From CAKSQF01 sp051867915 (GTDB taxonomy: Bacteria; Bacillota; Clostridia; Oscillospirales; CAG-272): a DNA stretch of 26,847 nucleotides. This document shows positions 16,606 through 24,692 of the stretch, piece by piece (within the stretch, counting starts at the first letter, position 1; each line of letters begins with the position of its first letter). Position numbers and translations under genes: made by a program. The stretch is from positions 1 to 26,847 of the forward strand of contig JBJDZJ010000186.1 in assembly GCA_051867915.1 (NCBI GenBank), written 5' to 3'. The notes below the pieces were generated by a model. It was given only the letters and a program-made list of their open reading frames with translations, was not told the origin of the DNA and searched no databases.

Positions 16606-16664
16606 ACCGTATCCCAATCCTCCGGAAAATCCGTCGGTTTTGCTCTGCAAAACGACGGCACAAG

Positions 16665-16734
16665 CCGTCGAGACGGATTTTCACAGCAGTCGCACACGCA
16701 TATTCGGATTCGATGTTCTACATGCGACTGCTTT
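16665..16734. repeat. 70-bp direct repeat, copy 2
   Basis: Second copy, 129 bases after the first. The final stem is followed by TTTTTAT, so on the + strand it looks like a rho-independent terminator. Between the copies is another strong hairpin, CCGTCGGTTTTGC with GCAAAACGACGG. The minus strand stays open from 16680 to 16552. Confidence 0.85.
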
Positions 16735-16805
16735 TTATGTGACTATTATATCAGATGTTTTGACCGTTGTCAAGGGATTTCCGTTTATCGCACTGCCGCC
16801 GAAAA

Positions 16806-16832
16806 TGTGAAATGCGTGAAAATTGCGTGAAA
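16806..16832 (+). promoter_or_regulatory. Tandem direct repeats upstream of the promoter, probable operator
   Basis: TGCGTGAAA at 16813-16821 and again at 16824-16832, exactly 11 bases apart, preceded by the related TGTGAAA at 16806-16812. The last copy ends four bases before the -35 box. Eleven-base tandem repeats just upstream of -35 are typical of OmpR-family binding sites, so autoregulation by the adjacent response regulator is likely. Confidence 0.6.
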
Positions 16833-16836
16833 TCCC

Positions 16837-16865
16837 TTGACATCAAGGGCAGTTTCGGGTATAAT
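16837..16865 (+). promoter_or_regulatory. Consensus sigma-A promoter of the first two-component system
   Basis: TTGACA at 16837-16842, a 17-base spacer and TATAAT at 16860-16865: a perfect match to consensus. It is about 70 bases upstream of the response regulator ATG. Confidence 0.9.
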
Positions 16866-16935
16866 AGGTGCGAAAACGCCCTATCGAAGGTGGTTTGATC
16901 CCATCTATGCGCCCTGGCGGAAAGGATTCCTCAAA

Positions 16936-17616
16936 ATGAAGCTGTTAATTGCAGAAGACGACGACAGACTGCTGAAATCCCTGACCCATATTTTTGAAAA
17001 GAACCATTACATCGTAAGCGGCGTTCTGAACGGGAACGACGCACTGTCGTATGCACAATCGGGAGAGTACGACGGACTCGTTCTGGACATCATGATGCCC
17101 GGCATGAACGGTATCGAGGTGATCCGAACGCTCCGACAGCAGAACATCAACACGCCTGCGCTCTTCCTTACGGCGCGAACCGAGGTTGAACAGCGGGTGG
17201 AAGGGCTGGACGCAGGCGCAGACGATTACCTTGCAAAACCCTTTTCCACTGCGGAACTGCTTGCCAGAGTCCGCGCCATGCTCCGAAGGAAGGACGCTTT
17301 CCTGCCCGATCTGCTGAAATACGGGGACACCGTGCTCAACCGTTCCACCTACGAGCTTTGCTGTCACGGTCTGGTTCAGCCCCTGAGCGGCAAGGAGTTC
17401 CAGATTATGGAAATGCTTATGCAGCGTCCCGGAACCGTCATCAAAATTGAGGACTTTATGACCCACATCTGGGGATGGGACACCGATGTGGACCCCAGCG
17501 TCGTCTGGGTCCATATTTCCAACCTGCGAAAAAAGATTGCGTCCGTCCGTGCGCCCGTTGAGATCAGCTTCATCCGAAATGCCGGCTATGTTCTGGGGGA
17601 CTGCGATGATTTATAA
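16936..17616 (+). CDS. OmpR-family response regulator
   Basis: 226 residues. The receiver domain carries acidic pocket residues EDDD near 7-10, phospho-acceptor Asp51 in VLDIMMPG, a Thr in FLTAR and Lys101 in LAKPFS. The winged-helix DNA-binding domain (about 130-222) has LSGKEFQIMEML and VVWVHISNLRKKI, and ends in FIRNAGYVLG. The ATG at 16936 has AAAGGA about nine bases upstream; earlier in-frame codons lie in the leader. The end overlaps the kinase start by 11 bases (GATGATTTATAA), so the two are translationally coupled. It probably controls its own promoter and that of the ABC genes. Confidence 0.95.
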   Translation: MKLLIAEDDDRLLKSLTHIFEKNHYIVSGVLNGNDALSYAQSGEYDGLVLDIMMPGMNGIEVIRTLRQQNINTPALFLTARTEVEQRVEGLDAGADDYLAKPFSTAELLARVRAMLRRKDAFLPDLLKYGDTVLNRSTYELCCHGLVQPLSGKEFQIMEMLMQRPGTVIKIEDFMTHIWGWDTDVDPSVVWVHISNLRKKIASVRAPVEISFIRNAGYVLGDCDDL

Positions 17617-18835
17617 TCTCAGAAAAAAATTTATCAAAATCAGCGTCTTATCTCTGCTGGCGGTGTTCCTGTTGATCGGTCTGGCGACCTATTTTGTTTG
17701 CATGAGACAGCTGAACGATGAAATGGATGCGCTGACCGACGCCATATCCGCCAACAACGGGCGATTCCCCGAATGGGATTCCAAGCGGGATGAATTTCCC
17801 GATGCCCCCGGCAATTCCAAATTCATCAACCGGGAAAGTCAGTTTACCACCCGCTTTTTCACCGTCCGTCAGATTGCCGGCCAGTCTGACTTCACCGTCA
17901 ACATCAAATCCACCGCATCGGTAAGCGAAGAGGATGCCGTCCGCTATGCCGAGCCGGTCCTGGAGGGCGGCAAGACCCGGGGATGGATTGCAAACTTCCG
18001 TTACAAGGTCAACCAAACGGCGGACGGCGTTTCCGTCGTCTTCGTGGACGGCAGCGTCGCCCGCTCCACCTCAAACAGAATGATGCTGACCATCTTCGCC
18101 ATTCTCATTTGCAGTGCGGCGGTCATCATTCTGCTGATCGTTCTGATTTCCAAACGGGCGGTCAAACCGGTAGCGGAAAGCTATGAAAAGCAGAAGCAGT
18201 TCATCACCGACGCCAATCACGAGCTGAAAACGCCACTGACCCTGATTCTGACCAATCTGGACATTGCCGAGTCCGAGCTCGGTCCAAACGAATGGCTGGA
18301 CGACATCCGATGCGAAGGAGAGCGGATGAATGCGCTGATCAATCAGCTGACCTCCCTGTCCCGCATGGACGAAGTCCGATCCTTCGCCCCCTTTGAGCCC
18401 TTCAACCTCAGCGACGCCGCAGAAGAATGCGTCTCGCAGTTCAGACCGCTGGCCGAAAAGCAGAACAAGTCGATGACCGTACAAATTGAACCCGATCTTT
18501 CCTTTGTCGGAGACGAGTCGGCGATACGGCATCTGATATCCATACTTCTGGACAATGCGGTAAAATACTGCGACGGGGCGGGGACGATCTCCGTCGTTCT
18601 CAGGCGAAAGAAAAATCCGGTGTTCACCGTGGAAAACAGCTATCGGGAGGTCGAAAACCTACAACTCAACCGTCTGTTCGACCGTTTTTACCGCTCCGAT
18701 CCCGCCCGCACCTATACCGGCAGTTTCGGCATCGGGCTGTCCATTGCGAAGGCCATTGTCGAAAAGCACAGGGGCGAAATTACCGCATACAAAAAGGACG
18801 GGCAAACCGTCGGCTTCCGGATCGTGCTGAAATAA
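17606..18835 (+). CDS. Membrane sensor histidine kinase
   Basis: 409 residues. TM1 lies at about 9-31 and TM2 at about 159-181, with an extracellular sensor domain of about 125 residues between them (NNGRFPEW, SQFTTRFFTVRQI, VVFVDGS). His205 in DANHELKTPLT is the phosphorylation site. The N box LLDNAVKYC and the G box TGSFGIGLSIAKAIVEKHRG complete the ATPase domain. No clear HAMP domain separates TM2 from the H box. It partners the response regulator just upstream. A terminator follows, separating it from the ABC permease, which has its own promoter. The signal is unknown; in this arrangement cell-envelope stress or an antimicrobial peptide is typical. Confidence 0.93.
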   Translation: MIYNLRKKFIKISVLSLLAVFLLIGLATYFVCMRQLNDEMDALTDAISANNGRFPEWDSKRDEFPDAPGNSKFINRESQFTTRFFTVRQIAGQSDFTVNIKSTASVSEEDAVRYAEPVLEGGKTRGWIANFRYKVNQTADGVSVVFVDGSVARSTSNRMMLTIFAILICSAAVIILLIVLISKRAVKPVAESYEKQKQFITDANHELKTPLTLILTNLDIAESELGPNEWLDDIRCEGERMNALINQLTSLSRMDEVRSFAPFEPFNLSDAAEECVSQFRPLAEKQNKSMTVQIEPDLSFVGDESAIRHLISILLDNAVKYCDGAGTISVVLRRKKNPVFTVENSYREVENLQLNRLFDRFYRSDPARTYTGSFGIGLSIAKAIVEKHRGEITAYKKDGQTVGFRIVLK

Positions 18836-18844
18836 AGATAAAAA

Positions 18845-18876
18845 GAAGATTGCATTTTTTTGCGATCTTCTTTTTT
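18845..18876 (+). terminator. Terminator after the first two-component system
   Basis: Stem GAAGATTGCA (18845-18854) with TGCGATCTTC (18861-18870), one G-T pair, a six-T loop and a TTTTTT tail. It separates the regulator genes from the ABC genes. Confidence 0.85.
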
Positions 18877-18880
18877 CTTT

Positions 18881-18909
18881 AGCGTGACTTTAGGCAGTTT
18901 TGATATACT
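18881..18909 (+). promoter_or_regulatory. Possible activator-dependent promoter of the ABC genes
   Basis: An extended -10, TGATATACT (18901-18909), has no good -35 box; that position instead holds AGCGTGACTT. GCGTGA is shared with the tandem repeats upstream of the regulator promoter, so binding of the response regulator in place of a -35 element is plausible. Confidence 0.45.
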
Positions 18910-18943
18910 AAGCGAGAGTCAAACTCAGAAAGGAAGCAAACGA

Positions 18944-20569
18944 ATGTATATTGTAAAAAATGCGCTGAAATGTATCAGCCGATCCAAGGGACGGAATATT
19001 CTGATCGGTGTGATTGTGCTGGTCATTGCCGTTTCGGCCTGTCTCGGTCTGTCCATTCGGCAGGCGGCGGAAAGTGCAAAAAATGAAACCATGAAGACCC
19101 TCAGCGTGACCGGCACGATTTCCTTCAATCGTAGTGCCCTGATGAAGGATCTGAACGGACAGTTGAGCGGCACAGACAAAGCCGCAGGAAAATTTGACCG
19201 AACTCAGTTCACCTCCCTGATGGGCGAGTCCGAATCGCTGTCCCTTGACGAATATCTGAAATATGCCAACGCCGACTCGGTACAAAGCTATTACTATACC
19301 GTGACCGTCCCGCTGAACGGTACCGACAGCTTCGAGCCGGTCAGCAGTACCGGTACCTCTTCAGGTACCGATACAGCCGATCTTGACGGCTTCGGAGAGG
19401 CCGGAAACTTCGGAGGTATGAGCGGTCGTGACCGTGTCATGGGCATCCAGAGCGACTTCAGCGTCGTGGGAGTCAGCGGTGAATCTGCCATGACCGCCTT
19501 CATTGAAGGTACGGCGTCGATAACGGAAGGATCGGTCTTCGCCGAAGGAACGGCGGATTTTGACTGCATCATCTCCGAAGAACTTGCCGTCTTCAACGGC
19601 ATTTCGGTAGGCGACACCATCACGCTGACCAATCCCAACAATGAGGAAGAAAGCTACCCGTTCCGTGTCGTGGGGATTTTCACGGATACCTCCACCAACG
19701 AAAGCAGTTTCTCCATGATGGGATCCACTTCAACCGATCCCGCCAACAGAATTTACACGAGCTATACCGCCCTTCAGAAGGTGGCGGATGCCTCCGCCGC
19801 TGCATCGGTTACTCAGACCGACGAAACCACCGGAGTACAATACAGCAGTGCCGTCAGCCAAACCCTGGCTTTTACCTATGTTTTTGCCGACACCGATGCC
19901 TATTATCGGTTTGAAGAGGATGTCAGAGTCCTGGGGCTTGACGAATCCTACACGGTATCCTCTTCGGATATTTCGGCATTCGAAAACAGCCTCGTTCCCC
20001 TGAACACCCTGAGCAAGATGGCGGGATATTTCCTGATTGTGATTTTGCTGATCGGCGCCGTCATTCTGATTGTGCTGAATATCTTCAATGTGCGGGAAAG
20101 GAAGTATGAAATCGGTGTCCTGACTGCCATGGGCATGAAAAAAGGAAAGGTGGCTCTTCAGTTTCTGACCGAAATCTTTGTCGTTACCCTTGCCGCCGTT
20201 CTGATCGGCGTAGGGGTCGGTGCGGTCAGTTCAGTTCCGGTGACCAATGCGTTGTTGGAAAACCAGGTTTCGTCCCAGACATCCGCCGAAAACAAGATCG
20301 AGCAGAACTTCGGGCGGGGGGACAAAATGCCCACCGACGCTTCAAATGCCGGGAATCCGATGAGCGGCAGCGCCTCCAATCAGAAGATCGGCTTCTTCGG
20401 CACAGGTAGCGAAAACAACTATGTGACCGAAATCAGCAGTGCCATGAATTTCACCGTCGTTTGGCAGATGCTCGGCATTGCCGTTCTGCTGACTCTGGCA
20501 TCCGGAGCGGTTTCCATGCTGTTTGTCATGCGTTACGAACCGCTGAAGATTCTGGCGAACAGAGATTAA
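18944..20569 (+). CDS. ABC transporter permease, FtsX/MacB-like
   Basis: 541 residues. TM1 is at about 19-38, followed by an outside domain of about 320 residues that is Ser/Thr/Gly/Asp-rich around 125-155 and MacB periplasmic-core-like after it (DCIISEELAVFNGISVGDTI, FRVVGIFTDT). TM2 to TM4 are at about 359-383, 402-427 and 504-529, with RKYEIGVLTAMGMKK between TM2 and TM3 as in FtsX permeases. The TM3-TM4 loop is unusually long (about 75 residues, rich in Ser, Asn and Gly). GAAAGGAAG precedes the ATG by about eight bases. It pairs with the ATPase gene 12 bases downstream. Such modules export peptides or sense envelope stress; the substrate cannot be told. Confidence 0.93.
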   Translation: MYIVKNALKCISRSKGRNILIGVIVLVIAVSACLGLSIRQAAESAKNETMKTLSVTGTISFNRSALMKDLNGQLSGTDKAAGKFDRTQFTSLMGESESLSLDEYLKYANADSVQSYYYTVTVPLNGTDSFEPVSSTGTSSGTDTADLDGFGEAGNFGGMSGRDRVMGIQSDFSVVGVSGESAMTAFIEGTASITEGSVFAEGTADFDCIISEELAVFNGISVGDTITLTNPNNEEESYPFRVVGIFTDTSTNESSFSMMGSTSTDPANRIYTSYTALQKVADASAAASVTQTDETTGVQYSSAVSQTLAFTYVFADTDAYYRFEEDVRVLGLDESYTVSSSDISAFENSLVPLNTLSKMAGYFLIVILLIGAVILIVLNIFNVRERKYEIGVLTAMGMKKGKVALQFLTEIFVVTLAAVLIGVGVGAVSSVPVTNALLENQVSSQTSAENKIEQNFGRGDKMPTDASNAGNPMSGSASNQKIGFFGTGSENNYVTEISSAMNFTVVWQMLGIAVLLTLASGAVSMLFVMRYEPLKILANRD

Positions 20570-20581
20570 GGAGGAACGAAA

Positions 20582-21247
20582 ATGTCGGTATTAGCACTAA
20601 GTAACATCAGTTTTTCCTATGGGTCCACGCCGGTGCTGGAAAATCTGAACTATACCTTTGAAAAGGGCAAAATCTATTGCATCATGGGAAAATCCGGCGC
20701 AGGCAAAACCACCCTTCTGTCCGTTCTGTCCGGTCTTGCCAAGCCCACCGGCGGAAGCATTCTGTACAACGGCGAAGACATTCTGAAGATGGATCGCTAC
20801 AAATTCCGCAGCAAGTACATCGGAGTCATTTTCCAAAGCTACAATCTGATTACCAAGTTCACCGCTCTTGAAAATGTTATGCTGTCCATGGACATTGCCG
20901 GCGTCAAGGGGGTCAACAAAAAGGAAAAAGCCCTCTCCATTCTGGAAAGCGTCGGGCTGGACGAGGACGAAGCCAACCGACGGGTACTGAAGCTGTCGGG
21001 CGGTCAGCAACAGCGTGTTGCCATTGCCCGGGCTCTGTCCTACGATCCGGACATTCTTCTGGCAGACGAGCCTACCGGCAATCTGGACAGCGACACCCAG
21101 AAGGAGATCATGGATATTTTCCGTGAACTTGCCCAAAACGGCAAATGCGTGATCGTCGTCAGCCATTCCAAAGAGGTTGCCCAAATGTGCGACGAGTGCT
21201 ACGAACTCAAAAAGATCGCCAAAAAGGGCAAAAAAGGCAAATCATAA
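20582..21247 (+). CDS. ABC transporter ATP-binding protein (MacB/LolD-like)
   Basis: 221 residues with a complete ATPase: Walker A GKSGAGKTT at 36-44, Q-loop Gln85 in IFQSYN, signature LSGGQQQR at 138-145, Walker B ILLADEP at 158-164, D-loop GNLDS and switch His195 in VVSHS. The basic C-terminus is KKIAKKGKKGKS. AAGGAGG lies eight bases before the ATG. It powers the FtsX-like permease encoded just upstream, acting at the inner face of the membrane. A strong terminator follows and meets the convergent gene from the right. Confidence 0.95.
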   Translation: MSVLALSNISFSYGSTPVLENLNYTFEKGKIYCIMGKSGAGKTTLLSVLSGLAKPTGGSILYNGEDILKMDRYKFRSKYIGVIFQSYNLITKFTALENVMLSMDIAGVKGVNKKEKALSILESVGLDEDEANRRVLKLSGGQQQRVAIARALSYDPDILLADEPTGNLDSDTQKEIMDIFRELAQNGKCVIVVSHSKEVAQMCDECYELKKIAKKGKKGKS

Positions 21248-21314
21248 CCGAAAATCGGTGTGAAAATGACGGTTCCCGTCCGATCTGACGGTCAAACGGA
21301 AGAGTCGGAAAAAC

Positions 21315-21359
21315 AGAATCCCTTTTGCCTGCCGACTGTGGCATTGCAAAAGGGATTCT
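21315..21359. terminator. Bidirectional terminator between convergent genes
   Basis: A 14-base perfect stem, AGAATCCCTTTTGC (21315-21328) with GCAAAAGGGATTCT (21346-21359), has a 17-base loop. T-rich sequence follows on both strands. It serves the ABC operon (+) and the small membrane protein gene (-). Confidence 0.85.
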
Positions 21360-21372
21360 TCTTTCGTGATAT

Positions 21373-21783
21373 TCAGGATTCCTTCATCAGCTCATCGGTC
21401 AGCCGCAGAATTTCGGGGGCGATTTTCTTCCGTTCGCGCCTGACAATATGATTGTATATCGGATAGGCCAGACAGGCAAGAATCCCGCCGATCCCGCCTG
21501 TTGCAATGCCGATGGGTAATGCTGTCTCACGGTAGAGACCGAGGAGTTCACTCAGTCCGGACATAATAAGGCTCATTCCGAAGCCGAGGATCAATATGCC
21601 GACAATGCCGACAGCAAGGGAAACGGTACGGGCTTTTTGAGTAACGCTCCGATCCAGTCTCCTCAGCCGTTCCATCTTGTCTTCATCCTTGGTAACATAC
21701 TTCTTCCGGATGTTTTGAATCTCTTTTTGTTCCTTTGCCGAATAGGTATAGCGAAAGGTATCGCTTTCGTGATTGTTTTCCAT
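21373..21783 (-). CDS. Small two-TM membrane protein, paralogue of 26087-26452
   Basis: 136 residues from ATG 21783, chosen because AAAGGTGG lies nine bases ahead rather than using the GTG 12 bases upstream. A charged N-terminus (YSAKEQKEIQNIRKKYV) precedes two hydrophobic segments (about 53-75 and 86-108) and a basic tail, HIVRRERKKIAPEILRLTDE, ending LMKES. The same plan and residues (GFGMSLIMSGLS, YPIYN, RKK, LMK) recur in the protein at 26087-26452, so the two are paralogues. It follows the two-component/membrane-protein operon on the same strand after a 39-base gap. No functional family is recognised. Confidence 0.75.
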   Translation of the reverse strand: MENNHESDTFRYTYSAKEQKEIQNIRKKYVTKDEDKMERLRRLDRSVTQKARTVSLAVGIVGILILGFGMSLIMSGLSELLGLYRETALPIGIATGGIGGILACLAYPIYNHIVRRERKKIAPEILRLTDELMKES

Positions 21784-21822
21784 CTTGAATTCCACCTTTG
21801 GGAATAAAAATTGACCGAAAAA

Positions 21823-22725
21823 TCAGTTTTCCTTTACATCTTCCGAAACCGCCGTTTCGGGACGAACTTTGCGAAAAATCATGGAGAGCGACAGTCCGAT
21901 CACCGTCACCGAAATAGCGGCTCCCGACAGGGCAATCATAAGCCGCCGGAATTCGGGTGTGGATTCCCCGCCGAATCGGGACAGCATCGCCGTCTCAAGG
22001 GACAGCATGGATACCAGCGCCGCCGCCAGAGTAATGTTCTTGGTCGCCGACAGCACAGGGCTGTGATACTTTCGATATTTGACAATGTTGACAACGGCAT
22101 TGATCGTCACATAGAAGGTATATCCCGCCATCACATAGATCAGATAGCCGCGGTATTCAAAGCTCCGATTCTGATGGAGCATCATCAGAACGGCGCCGCT
22201 CAGAACCAGATTCAATGTCAGCAGGATCGCTCCGCACAGACGGGTGCGGCGAATCTCCATCCGAAGATCCTTGCCGATGCCCACCCGTCTTACAAACCGT
22301 GCCAGAAGGATCCGCATCACCGACAGGATCAGATAGTAGGCGGCAAGAATATAAAACCATGCCGATCGGTTGGTGATTCCCGAAAGAAAATGGGATACCA
22401 CATACAGAAGGTTCAGACCGAGAGAAGCATAAAGCGTCACATGGGTTTTGAAGACCACATCGGTCATATACCGTCCGCCGTATTTGGTATCCAGAACCCT
22501 CTGCCTGACCTGTCTGACCTTCCCAGGCAGAACCGTAACGCATCGGGCGACGATCACCGTCATCGTATAGGCGGAAAGGACATATCCTGCATACGCAAGA
22601 GGTTCGGTGTCCCACCCTCGGGAAAAAATCAGCACCAGTACTCCCGCACTGATGGGAGTCAGCAGAAGAATCAGCCAAACAGGAGGAAACAGCAGGCGAT
22701 CACAGATCTTTTTCATCTTTTTCAT
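21823..22725 (-). CDS. Membrane protein with about eight TM helices, unknown function
   Basis: 300 residues. Hydrophobic segments lie roughly at 17-34, 43-63, 96-115, 122-142, 165-186, 194-216, 231-251 and 263-286. The loops are basic, for example PGKVRQVRQRVLDTKYGG and RMEIRRTR, so those loops likely face the cytosol. AGGAGG-type sequence (GGAGG) lies seven bases before the ATG. The start overlaps the end of the kinase gene by 26 bases, so it is the third gene of a tightly coupled response regulator, kinase, membrane protein operon. It has no ABC, transporter or enzyme motif I recognise; it may be an accessory sensor or effector of the kinase. Confidence 0.8.
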   Translation of the reverse strand: MKKMKKICDRLLFPPVWLILLLTPISAGVLVLIFSRGWDTEPLAYAGYVLSAYTMTVIVARCVTVLPGKVRQVRQRVLDTKYGGRYMTDVVFKTHVTLYASLGLNLLYVVSHFLSGITNRSAWFYILAAYYLILSVMRILLARFVRRVGIGKDLRMEIRRTRLCGAILLTLNLVLSGAVLMMLHQNRSFEYRGYLIYVMAGYTFYVTINAVVNIVKYRKYHSPVLSATKNITLAAALVSMLSLETAMLSRFGGESTPEFRRLMIALSGAAISVTVIGLSLSMIFRKVRPETAVSEDVKEN

Positions 22726-23800
22726 GACAATTCCTCCGTATTTTTACCGTAAAAGTGCTTCCCTTTCCCAAAGCACTTTCCACGCCGATCTCCCCCTGCA
22801 TAATGTCCATGACCCGTTTCACAAGTGCCAAGCCGAGTCCGTTTCCCTGGGTTGCATGAGCGGGATCGCCCTGATAAAATTTTTCAAAAATATGAGCGCC
22901 CACTTCGGGGGTCATACCGCAACCGGTATCGGAAATCCGAACGGCCGCATGATGTTCGGTTGCGGTCAGTTCCACAGACACCTTTCCGCCTTTCCCGGTG
23001 AATTTGAAGGCATTGGACAGGAGATTGTTCCACACCAGCGACAAAAGCTCGGCGTCCGCCTGAATCCGAACGCCGTCCGGAATTTCGGCTTCGATTTCGA
23101 TTTCCTTTTCCTCCCAGACATGCTCGTACTGCAAAAGACAGAGGGTCAGCTGTTCGCTGAGATCATATTCCCGGGTTCCGGGGACAATCTGTTGATTTTC
23201 CAGCTTGTTCAGCTTCAGAATATTGGAAATCAGATCGGCAAGCCTTCGGGAGGCGTCTGCAATTGATCCGGCATATGCGATCCGCTGATCCTCGGACAGT
23301 CCGGGAGTCAGGAGCATCGTGCTGTAATTCTGCATGACGGCAAGAGGCGTTTTGAGTTCATGGGAGACATTGGCGATGAAGTCAGAGCGCAGAGTTTCGA
23401 TCCCCGACAGTTCCTCTGCCATCTCGTTGAAGCATTCGACGATCGGATTGAAGGTTTCTGCCCCGTATCCGCCTCGCATGGGGGTGATGCGGACCGAGAA
23501 ATCCCCCTGCATAATTCGCTCTGCGGCAGATGTGATCCGCCTGACGGGCAACAATACGCAAAAATACCGTCGGACGGCATCTATTACGGTAAAAACGGCG
23601 CTGAGCAACAGCACATTTCCAAATGTGAGCTTTGCCGCCAGATGCAGATTTTCTTCGGTGAAGGTCAGGTCCATCGACCTTGACAGTACCGTCACAAATA
23701 GGGACATACAGCAGGTGATGACAAAGGCAACCAACAGAAAAAACACCAGATAGTGATAGAGAGCAAACAGAATGTGCTTGTATTTCGATTCCCTTTTCAT
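22700..23800 (-). CDS. Sensor histidine kinase with minimal extracellular loop
   Basis: 366 residues. TM1 is at about 10-37 and TM2 at about 60-84, with only some 20 residues between, so the signal is probably sensed within the membrane or through a partner. A HAMP segment (LLPVRRITSAAERIMQGDF) follows. The H box is at His147 in ANVSHELKTPLA, the N box is NNLLSNAFKFT, and the G boxes are DTGCGM and GNGLGLALVKRVM. The ATG sits in an ATGA overlap with the stop of the response regulator gene upstream. It acts with that regulator, and the 8-TM protein downstream is a candidate partner. Confidence 0.93.
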   Translation of the reverse strand: MKRESKYKHILFALYHYLVFFLLVAFVITCCMSLFVTVLSRSMDLTFTEENLHLAAKLTFGNVLLLSAVFTVIDAVRRYFCVLLPVRRITSAAERIMQGDFSVRITPMRGGYGAETFNPIVECFNEMAEELSGIETLRSDFIANVSHELKTPLAVMQNYSTMLLTPGLSEDQRIAYAGSIADASRRLADLISNILKLNKLENQQIVPGTREYDLSEQLTLCLLQYEHVWEEKEIEIEAEIPDGVRIQADAELLSLVWNNLLSNAFKFTGKGGKVSVELTATEHHAAVRISDTGCGMTPEVGAHIFEKFYQGDPAHATQGNGLGLALVKRVMDIMQGEIGVESALGKGSTFTVKIRRNCHEKDEKDL

Positions 23801-24468
23801 TTGAATACCGCCTTGTACCCGAGTCCGTGAACGGTCACAATCTCAAAGCTGTCACATTCTGCCAGCTTGCTCCTGAGTTTGGTCATATAGACATCGACTG
23901 CCCGGGAGGTGGTATCGGTATTGGCATCCCAGAATTCGTCCATCAGTTGAACTCTTGTAAAGGTTTTCTTGGGGTAGGACAGCAGTTTATACAGAATGTT
24001 GAACTCCCGCAGGGTCAGGGGAATCTCCCGATCACCGAGATAAGCGGTATGCTCGTCGGCATCCATCGTCAGATCTCCCACCGTAAGACGGCGGCTGGAG
24101 GCAATTTTCGCCCGACGGAGGATGGCACCGATCCGCAGAAACAGTTCTTCAAGATCCACCGGCTTTATCATATAGTCGTCCACGCCCGCACGGTATCCCA
24201 TCTGTTTCGAAGCAAAGTCGTCCCTTGCCGTCACAAACAGGATCGGAATATCCTGCCCGAGACTGCGCAGGGTTTTCACGAATTCAAAACCGTCGATGCC
24301 GGGCATCATAATATCCGAGACGATCAGGTCAAACATTTTATTGTACATGGCGTCATAGGCGTCGGTCACATTCTGACAGCCGGTCGTCTCATATCCTCTT
24401 TGACTCAAAAATGAGCAGACCGTTCGGTTGAGATCGGCATCGTCTTCCACGACCAAAATCTGAAACAT
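23797..24468 (-). CDS. OmpR-family response regulator (second system)
   Basis: 223 residues from ATG 24468, fixed by AAAGGAGG eight bases ahead; an upstream ATG in frame at 24507 has no such site. The receiver carries EDD at 8-10, Asp52 in VSDIMMPG, a Thr in FVTAR and Lys102 in MIKPVD. The winged-helix effector has LTLREFNILYKLL, SRAVDVYMTKLRSKL and a final VTVHGLGYKAVFK. It ends in an ATGA overlap with the kinase gene. It is the first gene of a three-gene operon, likely preceded by an extended -10 (TGTTATCAT) near 24493, for which I see no good -35. Confidence 0.95.
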   Translation of the reverse strand: MFQILVVEDDADLNRTVCSFLSQRGYETTGCQNVTDAYDAMYNKMFDLIVSDIMMPGIDGFEFVKTLRSLGQDIPILFVTARDDFASKQMGYRAGVDDYMIKPVDLEELFLRIGAILRRAKIASSRRLTVGDLTMDADEHTAYLGDREIPLTLREFNILYKLLSYPKKTFTRVQLMDEFWDANTDTTSRAVDVYMTKLRSKLAECDSFEIVTVHGLGYKAVFK

Positions 24469-24541
24469 AAAGAAAACCTCCTTTGCTGTTCTTATGATAA
24501 CACGCAAATGTTTCGATTTTGTTTACATTTCAGAAATTCGT

Positions 24542-24572
24542 AAAAAAGATTTAGCCGAACCGAAGTTCTGCT
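24542..24572 (-). terminator. Terminator with UUCG loop after the acyltransferase operon
   Basis: On the minus strand: AGCAGAAC, TTCG loop, GTTCGGCT, then AAATCTTTTTTA. The stem has one mismatch and the tetraloop is the stable UUCG type. It ends transcription from the right just before the second response regulator promoter region. A further 14-base hairpin with one mismatch lies at 24634-24677, without a T-tract. Confidence 0.65.
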
Positions 24573-24692
24573 CATTTTTTTACGCCATCCGACCGGCTTT
24601 CCCGATCGGTTCGACCCCATTATGCCGAGGCGGGGCGGCGAAGATTCACAAAAATGCGGATCAGAATCTACGCCGCCGAGACGGGCTGTCTG

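Noticed and set aside
16536..16734. Repeats considered as a CRISPR array
   Set aside because: Only two copies of 70 bases, spacing of 59 bases with its own hairpin, and no cas genes.
14999..16810. Long + strand open frame of about 600 codons
   Set aside because: It is antisense to the clear RlmD gene, with no domain and low-quality composition; GC-rich third positions of the real gene keep it open.
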